Below, piece after piece: positions 49,891 to 60,000 of a stretch of 64,000 nt of DNA. A program made the position numbers and the translations under genes. Below the pieces are notes generated by a model, which had not been told where the DNA came from, ran no database searches, and saw nothing but the letters and a program-made list of their open reading frames with translations. The DNA comes from Crambe crambe (taxonomy: Eukaryota > Porifera > Demospongiae > Poecilosclerida > Crambeidae), in contig OZ004595.1 in the NCBI GenBank assembly GCA_963924555.1, positions 6,503,828-6,567,827 on the forward strand, given 5' to 3'. Position 1 is the stretch's first letter, and every line of letters begins with the position of its first letter.

Positions 49891-50403
49891 CAGTAATAAT
49901 TATTGTCAATTTATGTGCCTGTGACAGATTTCATAAAAGATGCACCACAATGCTGGAAATCAGATTTTTGCTCACAGGGAGTGTAGTTTTGATGCTATGA
50001 AAGTCAAATTGTGACACTGGGACCTCTATACAGTGCTCTACTGCATACTTCATGGATGGGGAAATTAACCCCATCTAAGCTTATTACATGGCGTACCAAT
50101 GGGTGATTGAAGTAGAGCCACTGCTAGCTAGGACTTGTATAGGTATCTCCCAATGATGACAAATGGTTATATGACATACTAGTAATTCCATACGACATAT
50201 TTGAAATTCTTCTAATTCTGTTAAGTTATTAAGGGGTTATTACCTACAACACAACATACTTGAAATTCTTTGAATTCCGGCCGTTAAGTCATTAAGGGGT
50301 TATACTATATCTCTAATTTCATAGATATCCCCCTGATGATATGATATTAGGATATACGGGTTGGGTGCGCGTGTAAACACGGCTTATAGAATAAGATACT
50401 GTA
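49891..50403. other. Non-coding interval with a degenerate short direct repeat
   Basis: Two imperfect copies of a segment containing TTGAAATTCTT...AATTC...GTTAAGT.ATTAAGGGGTTAT occur near 50200-50245 and 50260-50310. No open frame or RNA gene recognised. Confidence 0.45.
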
Positions 50404-50605
50404 GATTTCACTTCCCTTCGAATTTCCGTGAATATATCCGTGGGGCGTGGCAGGTGCTAGAGTGAAGCTATCTCTACGCTCTTAGCAGCAACTTGAAACT
50501 CTTATTCTGAGCTAGCTCTTGTGCAAAGAGCGTGGAGATAGCGCTTCTCTATCACGAGCCACGCCCCACGGATATATTCACGGAAGTTCGAAGGGAAGTG
50601 AAATC
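50404..50605. mobile_element. Fold-back MITE, copy 1
   Basis: About 48-bp near-perfect terminal inverted repeats (outer GATTTCACTTCCCTTCGAA; inner GTGGGGCGTGGC) flank a short partly palindromic centre (GCTCTT...AAGAGCG). The whole 202 bp can form one long hairpin. No coding capacity. No clear target-site duplication. Confidence 0.75.
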
Positions 50606-50617
50606 AACAGTACAGTT

Positions 50618-50806
50618 GATTTCAACTTCCGTGGTTATTTCGTGGGGCGTGGCAGGTGATAGAGTGAAGCTATCTTTACGCTCTTTGCAGCAACTTGAAA
50701 CTCTTGTTCTGAATAGCTCTTGTGCAAAGAGCGTGGAGATAGCGCCTCTCTCTCACGAGCCACGCCCCACGGATATATTCACGGAAGTTCCAAGGGAAGT
50801 GAAATC
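50618..50806. mobile_element. Fold-back MITE, copy 2
   Basis: A 189-bp relative of copy 1, same orientation, with the same right end (GCCACGCCCCACGG ... GGGAAGTGAAATC) and a left terminal repeat that has lost about 12 bp (GATTTCAACTTCCGTGG). Only 12 bp separate the two copies. Confidence 0.75.
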
Positions 50807-52129
50807 ATATAGATATAAGAGGTTTACGGGATTGGAAACGGATCACGTGCTCTCGTTAGCAACTCTATAACAACCGAGGCGCGTTGACAGCTGAATGACA
50901 TAGCACTTTTGTCAAAGTTGCTGTTCTGACAAGATCCATGAGGTAAGACTTATGCCAATGATACTATAATACACTAGGGCATAGATTTACTGTATGAAAT
51001 AAATTTCAGCTCAGATTTTCAAGTTTATTCCTACAAATACTACTGTAGTGGTTAATGGGACTGTAATCCCTCTCACGCTTGATGGAATCAATTGCTGTTG
51101 CCCATTTTCTGATCAAAAGGCGTAAACTTTAGCTACATGGAATAGTAATGTTGGTTTTTGTATTAGCTGACATATATTGTCTCTAGCATTTGCAAGTGGT
51201 GTTAAAACTGTAATCCCTCTCCCAAGAAATAGATTAACAATATTGAAACTGTATTAGTTATTTCAGGGAAAGGATAAAACAGTAAATGAAATTTGTGCAT
51301 TCGTTTTCTATACAATAGTCATCCTATGGAGATGGCAAGCTTACTATATTTCCCCCCTAATATCCATAGAGTCCACAGGACAGCTGACTGAGCCGAATTC
51401 TTGAGGTGGATGGTGTCAAAACCCAACAGCCAAAAGCTGGAAGTATTGCAATAATGTTGATGAGGGAGAACTGAGCAGAAACTGGTGGATAACTTTGGGG
51501 CAAAGTTATCTAGCTATAATAATGATGAATTTATGTCTAATTTTTATACCAAAAGTCATTCTGGCCTTTCTTTCAAATCAATCACATAAAATTAATGTAT
51601 AATGAGCAACTACTCATAGTTACAAGGAAAAAAGTTATGAATAATTAATAACTTCCTTCCTCAGACTCTCCAACTTCAACTCTCTGACTCTTCACTTCTT
51701 CAATACCTTCCCCTTAGCTTACTTGTACTATTCTGTGAGCTGTAGGGGCAGAATATCACTTTAACTGCCTTGAAAGGAGTCGCCACGGTTGTGCAGTTCA
51801 TTGGGCGTTTCCAATCCCGTAAAACCTCTTGGTACCTACAGTACGGTAGGACTATCAGAAATAGAAACATCAGCTATGGAAACATATCAGCTTTAGCTAC
51901 CATAGCCACTGTACCTACGGTTGGACCAGAAATAAGCGGCGCCTATTTAGACCAAACTGGCTATAGATAAACGGGGGTTTTCTTCACTCGAGGCTGCTCA
52001 CCAAGCGCTTCCATCTTCCTAGGCGGCTCCGATCTTCCACTTGAGCGGCCATTTCGACTAACTTTAACATAGACATGTACGGTAAAGGGATAACGAAGTT
52101 TGTACCTGCATAATATAGAAATTCTCTTT
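50807..52129. other. Subtelomeric non-coding stretch
   Basis: No conserved protein match. From about 51836 the first copies of the motif family TGGAAACATCAGCTATAGC / GTACCTACGGTTGGACC appear, which recur through 55080. Short open frames here are not supported by homology. Confidence 0.5.
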
Positions 52130-52610
52130 TCGCTCATAACGTTTTTATTATTAAGTTTATACAGATAATTTTTATATCAATACATTGCTCTCTGTGTGTA
52201 CTTTCCGATCACATGTCTAATTTGTGGATATCAATAATTTAGAAAAATATATGATACCCACCTATAACACAATATTTTCTTTTGATCAAAACTTTTGAAA
52301 TATAAAGAGAATGCAAAAGATTTCTATATAATAGCATTGCCACTTGTGTATGCTTACTTTGGCCATAATGATAATTTTGAAAATATTCCCACTTACATAT
52401 AGATGATGAATTCATACTATCATAACTTTTGAAATATTGTGTATACAGATAATATCAATATCATAGCATTGCTCTTTGTGTAAGCTTTCTGGTCGTATGC
52501 TTACTTTGTCCATACCGACAATTTTCAAAATATATGGTAATGGGTCCAGCCTATCTATAACTGATGAATTGCCACTATCATAACTTTTGAAATATCTTAA
52601 TTATAAGGTG
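52130..52610. repeat. A+T-rich subtelomeric repeat, about 130-150 bp units
   Basis: About three degenerate units with the shared core ATAACTTTTGAAATAT, then ATAGCATTGCTCTTTGTGTAAG, then CTTACTTTGTCCAT (near 52190, 52333, 52464). The same family occurs at 55560-56110; part of the first unit is present in inverted orientation at 55395-55480. Confidence 0.7.
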
Positions 52611-54600
52611 GTTGGAACGGCTATGGAAACACAACAGCTACAGCTATTTAGACTGCGAATGGACAAGAAATTGAATTCAAAAAATGTCAAGTGTGAATGG
52701 ACAAGGTTCAACATGCAATGCACCCGATTTCTGCTGATGGCTAATCAGCAAGGCTGATTACGTATCAGAAGAGTTGGGTTTGCTATAATCATCTACTGAA
52801 GTGTGTAGATCAACTCGAATCAGCTACGAAAGTAAGTGTAGCTATAGCTAAAGATTCCATTTCCAACCTCGCGTCCACCTTCTGCGTAACTTTAACAGAC
52901 ATTTCAACAAACTGGCAATAGCCAATGTAACTTACTACATCAGAAATGGCTATAGCTATTTAGACTGGCATTTAACAAACTGGCTATAGCCACGAACTTA
53001 CGGTTGGAAAAAGGATTTAGCTTGACACGAGGCTTATCTCACGGTTCTTCCATCCTCTTTCTCCTTGGTGGTTTGATTCGAGGCTGATCTCCATCTCCCT
53101 GGCCGAATCGATGGCTCCAGACCAAGTGGCTAAGAATAAAAACAGCTCCAGCCTGCCACAGTGACAATTGTCTAACTAAAACACTTACTGATCATTAGTT
53201 GTACATAGATGAATAAACGATAAATGATCACAAGTTAACAACAAAATAACTACACAGATGATGATTGATATAGCTAGATATGGGAAACAGGGTTATGGTC
53301 TTCAGATAGATTTTCCAAATCACGAGGGAGCTCACATAGGCCTACTGCATGATGTAAATTGGACCGAAACAGTGAGATTCGAGGATCTGCACAATCGATA
53401 TTCGGATAGGGAAGCTGTAGAACTATGGTAGAGCCATCCAGTTAGAATATTCATATCCAACTAGAAGATTGAGTCGACTATTGAACAAGGGCCAGTGTAA
53501 TGGGAGAAGGAATGTACACACGATGAAAATGTGGTTTTTGCTAAGACTGGAAACATCAGTGTACCTACAGTTGGAATGGCTATGGAAACAGCTACAGCTA
53601 TTTTGACTGCCATGGATTGATAAAGTGTATAACCGACCAAAATGGGGTGGGAAACTGTCATGACGAATGGACAAGAAATTGAATTCTGTGTGAATGGACA
53701 AGGTTCAACATGCAATGCACTCAATTTCTGCTGATGGCTAATCAGCAAGGCTGATTATGTATCAGAAGAGTTGGGTTTGCTATCATCATCTACTGAAGTC
53801 TGTGATCGACTCGAATCAGGTACTAAGGTAAGATTGCGTGTGTAGCTATAGCTAAATATTCCATTTCCAACCTCGTGTCCACCTACTGCATAACTTTAAC
53901 AAACTGGTTACAACATTTCAACAAACTGGCTATAGTCAATGTAACTCACCTACGTCAGAAATGGAAACATCAGCTATAGCTATTTAGACTGCCATTTAAC
54001 AAACTGGCTATAGCCACGGACTTACATAGGGGTACCCGCTTGGAAAGAGGATTTATGTCACGGTGCTTCCATCTTCCAGAAGAGGCTTTCTCAAGGCTGA
54101 TCTCCTGGTGCTTCCATCTCCCTGGTCTCGGTGCCCAGTCGATGCTCCATAACCAACCAACGAGCTGGTGGCTAAGAACAATAGGGCTACGAAAACAGCT
54201 ACACAGTGACAATTGTTCTGAAGTAGATAGTCATAAAATAATAATAACGAATACAAATTAACAACAAAATGATATAGGAAAGCTGTAGCAGGGCTATGAT
54301 CTCCAAATCTGATTTCGAGGTAGGCGTATACTGTAGATGCAAATTGGACCAAAACAGTGAGAGTCGAGGGTCTCCACAATTGATATTCGGATAGGAAGCT
54401 GTGGTACAATAGAGCCATCCGTTAGAAGATTTATATCTAGCAAGAAGATTAAGTCGACAATTTATATTCAGATAGGAATAAGGGCCATCTGTGGTTCCAG
54501 CTATACACACAAACAAAAATAAATTATAATGTGTTTTTGTTAAGACTGGAAACATCAGCGTACCTACAGTTGGAATGGCTATGGAAACACAACAGTTACA
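52610..54600. repeat. Tandem duplication of a unit of about 1 kb (two full copies plus start of a third)
   Basis: Copies begin near 52613, 53566 and 54556 at the shared start GGAACGGCTATGGAAACA / GGAATGGCTATGGAAACA. Matching internal markers include GTGTGAATGGACAAGGTTCA (52692, 53690), CAGAAGAGTTGGGTTTGCTAT (52767, 53762) and ATTGGACC.AAACAGTGAGA (53358, 54345). Divergence is about 10-20% with indels. Open frames in it are not conserved between copies, so it is non-coding. Confidence 0.8.
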
Positions 54601-55085
54601 GGTAGTTAGACTGAACAAACTAGCTATATGCTATAACCACAAACCTACAGTTGGAAATCAGAAATGGAAACATCAGCAATAGCAATTTAGACTGCCATTA
54701 AACAAAAAGACTATAACCATTGCATTAATAAACTGGCTATAGCCAATGCACCTACAGTCGGACCATCAAAAATGGAAACATAAGCTACGTGGCATATTAG
54801 ACTGACATTAATTTCCATTTAACCATCTAGCTATAGCCATTAACAAAGTGGCTATAGCCGCAGTTGGACGGAGACATCAGCCATGGAAATACCATTTAGA
54901 CTGCCATTTGGTACCTACAGTACATAGGACCATCACAAATGGAAACATCAGCTATGGAAACATATTGGCTATAGCTACCACACTGTACCTACGGTTGTAC
55001 CATCAAAAATGGAAACATATAGCTATTTAGACCAAACTGATGAGGCTACTCTCTATGGCACTTCCATCTTCCTAGGCTGCCCCGA
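54600..55085. repeat. Degenerate short tandem motif (GGA/TGGAAACATCAGCTATAGC family)
   Basis: Multiple degenerate copies of AACAAACTGGCTATAGCC, GTACCTACAGTTGGACCATC and AAATGGAAACATCAGC recur every 50-80 bp. It extends the preceding 1-kb repeat family. Confidence 0.65.
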
Positions 55086-55090
55086 ATGAA

Positions 55091-55280
55091 AGTTACTGCA
55101 GGTTACAGGAGGTTACTGCAGGTTATAGGAGGTTACTGGAGGTTACTGCAGGTTACAGGAGGTTACAGGAGGTTATCAGAGGTTACTAGGAGGTTACAGG
55201 AGGTTACTGCAGTTACAGTAGGTTACTGCAGTTACAGTAGGTTACTAGGAGGTTACAGGAGTTATTGCAGGTTACAGTAG
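55091..55280. repeat. GGTTAC-rich minisatellite
   Basis: About 18 degenerate units of 9-11 bp based on GGTTACAGGA / GGTTACTGCA in direct orientation. Confidence 0.85.
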
Positions 55281-55364
55281 CAGTGGAGTAGGAATAGGAA
55301 ATTTATTGGGGGCAGGAACAATAATAAGTTAATCACAGTAATAGCAACAATCTTTCTGTCATTA

Positions 55365-55377
55365 ACTAGCCCTAGCC
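55365..55377 (-). repeat. Inverted telomere-like hexamers
   Basis: TAGCCCTAGCCC is two units of the terminal hexamer in reverse orientation, 1.7 kb inside the telomere junction. Confidence 0.6.
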
Positions 55378-55382
55378 CAAAA

Positions 55383-55543
55383 ATTTTAATGGAATGAAAG
55401 TATTGTGGGTATCATATTTTACTGATATCCACAAATTAAACATGTGATCAGAAAGTACACACAGAGAGCAATGTACTGATATTAAAATTATTTGTGGATA
55501 TCAGTAAAATATGATACCCACAATACTTTCATTCCATCAAAAT
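55383..55543. repeat. Inverted repeat with 54-bp arms
   Basis: Left arm 55383-55436 and right arm 55490-55543 are complementary at 53 of 54 positions, separated by 53 bp. The arms contain GTGGGTATCATATTTTACTG and its complement. The centre matches the A+T-rich repeat family at 52170-52240 in opposite orientation. Confidence 0.85.
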
Positions 55544-56110
55544 TTTTGAAATAATTATAAAGAAATATAATAGCATTGCCCTCTTTTTAAGCTTTCTATC
55601 GATATGCTTAGTTTAGCCATACTGATAATTTCGAAAATATATTGTAAAAGGTCTTCAAAATAACTGACGATTAACATAACTTTTGAAATATCAAGTGTAT
55701 ACAGATAATTTCGATATCATAGCACTGCTCTTTACGTAAGCTTTCTGTTCATATGCTTACTTTCTCCATTCCGACAATTTTCAAACAAAGGTAAAGGGTC
55801 GTCAAAATTTCAACCTACTCATAACTGATGGTGACTTCTGGCTATCATAACTTTTGAAATATCATGTATATACATACAATTTTGATACTATAGCATTGCT
55901 CTTTATGTATGCTTTCTGTTCATATGCTTACTTTATCCATTCCGATAATTAAAAAAATATGGTAGTTTCTTCAATGTTCATAACTGATGGTGACTTCTGG
56001 CTATCATAACTTTTGAAATATCAAGTATATACATATAATTTTGATATCATAAAATTGCTCTCTGTGTAAGCTTTCTGCTAATATGCATATTTTGTCCATA
56101 TTGACAAAGT
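55544..56110. repeat. A+T-rich subtelomeric repeat, about 150-172 bp units
   Basis: Four units with cores TAGCATTGCTCTTTATGTAAG and GCTTTCTGTTCATATGCTTA near 55569, 55721, 55893 and 56051, linked by CATAACTTTTGAAATATCAAG. Same family as 52130-52610. Confidence 0.8.
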
Positions 56111-56240
56111 TCAACTATCCAGAACATTCTTTTCACTATTAACTTTCGAAATATTCACCCACATTTTGTTAAACTTTTTTTAACACACACATATTTAAGA
56201 CAATTGCGCATGTCAATTACCAACTACGCATATTTCTCTA

Positions 56241-57060
56241 ATTGAGGCCCACCATATCTAATTGATGCCCACCATATCTAATTGATGCCCACCATATCTA
56301 ATTGATGCCCACCATATCTAATTGATGCCCACCATATCTAATTGATGCCCACCATATCTAATTGATGCCCACCATATCTAATTGATGCCCACCATATCTA
56401 ATTGATGCCCACCATATCTAATTGATGCCCACCATATCTAATTGATGCCCACCATATCTAATTGATGCCCACCATATCTAATTGATGCCCACCATATCTA
56501 ATTGATGCCCACCATATCTAATTGATGCCCACCATATCTAATTGATGCCCACCATATCTAATTGATGCCCACCATATCTAATTGATGCCCACCATATCTA
56601 ATTGATGCCCACCATATCTAATTGATGCCCACCATATCTAATTGATGCCCACCATATCTAATTGATGCCCACCATATCTAATTGATGCCCACCATATCTA
56701 ATTGATGCCCACCATATCTAATTGATGCCCACCATATCTAATTGATGCCCACCATATCTAATTGATGCCCACCATATCTAATTGATGCCCACCATATCTA
56801 ATTGATGCCCACCATATCTAATTGATGCCCACCATATCTAATTGATGCCCACCATATCTAATTGATGCCCACCATATCTAATTGATGCCCACCATATCTA
56901 ATTGATGCCCACCATATCTAATTGATGCCCACCATATCTAATTGATGCCCACCATATCTAATTGATGCCCACCATATCTAATTGATGCCCACCATATCTA
57001 ATTGATGCCCACCATATCTAATTGATGCCCACCATATCTAATTGATGCCCACCATATCTA
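56241..57060. repeat. 20-bp subtelomeric satellite, 41 copies
   Basis: Unit ATTGATGCCCACCATATCTA, 41 copies in perfect register. Only the first unit differs (ATTGAGGCCC). Its last three bases, CTA, merge with the first CTAGGG of the terminal array. Confidence 0.97.
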
Positions 57061-60000
57061 GGGCTAGGGCTAGGGCTAGGGCTAGGGCTAGGGCTAGGGC
57101 TAGGGCTAGGGCTAGGGCTAGGGCTAGGGCTAGGGCTAGGGCTAGGGCTAGGGCTAGGGCTAGGGCTAGGGCTAGGGCTAGGGCTAGGGCTAGGGCTAGG
57201 GCTAGGGCTAGGGCTAGGGCTAGGGCTAGGGCTAGGGCTAGGGCTAGGGCTAGGGCTAGGGCTAGGGCTAGGGCTAGGGCTAGGGCTAGGGCTAGGGCTA
57301 GGGCTAGGGCTAGGGCTAGGGCTAGGGCTAGGGCTAGGGCTAGGGCTAGGGCTAGGGCTAGGGCTAGGGCTAGGGCTAGGGCTAGGGCTAGGGCTAGGGC
57401 TAGGGCTAGGGCTAGGGCTAGGGCTAGGGCTAGGGCTAGGGCTAGGGCTAGGGCTAGGGCTAGGGCTAGGGCTAGGGCTAGGGCTAGGGCTAGGGCTAGG
57501 GCTAGGGCTAGGGCTAGGGCTAGGGCTAGGGCTAGGGCTAGGGCTAGGGCTAGGGCTAGGGCTAGGGCTAGGGCTAGGGCTAGGGCTAGGGCTAGGGCTA
57601 GGGCTAGGGCTAGGGCTAGGGCTAGGGCTAGGGCTAGGGCTAGGGCTAGGGCTAGGGCTAGGGCTAGGGCTAGGGCTAGGGCTAGGGCTAGGGCTAGGGC
57701 TAGGGCTAGGGCTAGGGCTAGGGCTAGGGCTAGGGCTAGGGCTAGGGCTAGGGCTAGGGCTAGGGCTAGGGCTAGGGCTAGGGCTAGGGCTAGGGCTAGG
57801 GCTAGGGCTAGGGCTAGGGCTAGGGCTAGGGCTAGGGCTAGGGCTAGGGCTAGGGCTAGGGCTAGGGCTAGGGCTAGGGCTAGGGCTAGGGCTAGGGCTA
57901 GGGCTAGGGCTAGGGCTAGGGCTAGGGCTAGGGCTAGGGCTAGGGCTAGGGCTAGGGCTAGGGCTAGGGCTAGGGCTAGGGCTAGGGCTAGGGCTAGGGC
58001 TAGGGCTAGGGCTAGGGCTAGGGCTAGGGCTAGGGCTAGGGCTAGGGCTAGGGCTAGGGCTAGGGCTAGGGCTAGGGCTAGGGCTAGGGCTAGGGCTAGG
58101 GCTAGGGCTAGGGCTAGGGCTAGGGCTAGGGCTAGGGCTAGGGCTAGGGCTAGGGCTAGGGCTAGGGCTAGGGCTAGGGCTAGGGCTAGGGCTAGGGCTA
58201 GGGCTAGGGCTAGGGCTAGGGCTAGGGCTAGGGCTAGGGCTAGGGCTAGGGCTAGGGCTAGGGCTAGGGCTAGGGCTAGGGCTAGGGCTAGGGCTAGGGC
58301 TAGGGCTAGGGCTAGGGCTAGGGCTAGGGCTAGGGCTAGGGCTAGGGCTAGGGCTAGGGCTAGGGCTAGGGCTAGGGCTAGGGCTAGGGCTAGGGCTAGG
58401 GCTAGGGCTAGGGCTAGGGCTAGGGCTAGGGCTAGGGCTAGGGCTAGGGCTAGGGCTAGGGCTAGGGCTAGGGCTAGGGCTAGGGCTAGGGCTAGGGCTA
58501 GGGCTAGGGCTAGGGCTAGGGCTAGGGCTAGGGCTAGGGCTAGGGCTAGGGCTAGGGCTAGGGCTAGGGCTAGGGCTAGGGCTAGGGCTAGGGCTAGGGC
58601 TAGGGCTAGGGCTAGGGCTAGGGCTAGGGCTAGGGCTAGGGCTAGGGCTAGGGCTAGGGCTAGGGCTAGGGCTAGGGCTAGGGCTAGGGCTAGGGCTAGG
58701 GCTAGGGCTAGGGCTAGGGCTAGGGCTAGGGCTAGGGCTAGGGCTAGGGCTAGGGCTAGGGCTAGGGCTAGGGCTAGGGCTAGGGCTAGGGCTAGGGCTA
58801 GGGCTAGGGCTAGGGCTAGGGCTAGGGCTAGGGCTAGGGCTAGGGCTAGGGCTAGGGCTAGGGCTAGGGCTAGGGCTAGGGCTAGGGCTAGGGCTAGGGC
58901 TAGGGCTAGGGCTAGGGCTAGGGCTAGGGCTAGGGCTAGGGCTAGGGCTAGGGCTAGGGCTAGGGCTAGGGCTAGGGCTAGGGCTAGGGCTAGGGCTAGG
59001 GCTAGGGCTAGGGCTAGGGCTAGGGCTAGGGCTAGGGCTAGGGCTAGGGCTAGGGCTAGGGCTAGGGCTAGGGCTAGGGCTAGGGCTAGGGCTAGGGCTA
59101 GGGCTAGGGCTAGGGCTAGGGCTAGGGCTAGGGCTAGGGCTAGGGCTAGGGCTAGGGCTAGGGCTAGGGCTAGGGCTAGGGCTAGGGCTAGGGCTAGGGC
59201 TAGGGCTAGGGCTAGGGCTAGGGCTAGGGCTAGGGCTAGGGCTAGGGCTAGGGCTAGGGCTAGGGCTAGGGCTAGGGCTAGGGCTAGGGCTAGGGCTAGG
59301 GCTAGGGCTAGGGCTAGGGCTAGGGCTAGGGCTAGGGCTAGGGCTAGGGCTAGGGCTAGGGCTAGGGCTAGGGCTAGGGCTAGGGCTAGGGCTAGGGCTA
59401 GGGCTAGGGCTAGGGCTAGGGCTAGGGCTAGGGCTAGGGCTAGGGCTAGGGCTAGGGCTAGGGCTAGGGCTAGGGCTAGGGCTAGGGCTAGGGCTAGGGC
59501 TAGGGCTAGGGCTAGGGCTAGGGCTAGGGCTAGGGCTAGGGCTAGGGCTAGGGCTAGGGCTAGGGCTAGGGCTAGGGCTAGGGCTAGGGCTAGGGCTAGG
59601 GCTAGGGCTAGGGCTAGGGCTAGGGCTAGGGCTAGGGCTAGGGCTAGGGCTAGGGCTAGGGCTAGGGCTAGGGCTAGGGCTAGGGCTAGGGCTAGGGCTA
59701 GGGCTAGGGCTAGGGCTAGGGCTAGGGCTAGGGCTAGGGCTAGGGCTAGGGCTAGGGCTAGGGCTAGGGCTAGGGCTAGGGCTAGGGCTAGGGCTAGGGC
59801 TAGGGCTAGGGCTAGGGCTAGGGCTAGGGCTAGGGCTAGGGCTAGGGCTAGGGCTAGGGCTAGGGCTAGGGCTAGGGCTAGGGCTAGGGCTAGGGCTAGG
59901 GCTAGGGCTAGGGCTAGGGCTAGGGCTAGGGCTAGGGCTAGGGCTAGGGCTAGGGCTAGGGCTAGGGCTAGGGCTAGGGCTAGGGCTAGGGCTAGGGCTA

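Noticed and set aside
53423..54618. Minus-strand open frames of 80-139 codons in the subtelomere
   Set aside because: They lie in the 1-kb repeat, are not conserved between its copies and match no family.
55091..55280. GGTTAC minisatellite as a second, older telomere repeat
   Set aside because: Units are degenerate, 9-11 bp and lack the G-run typical of telomerase products; more likely an ordinary minisatellite.
56241..57060. CRISPR-like regular short repeats
   Set aside because: The 20-bp units are contiguous with no spacers, in a eukaryotic subtelomere; it is a satellite.
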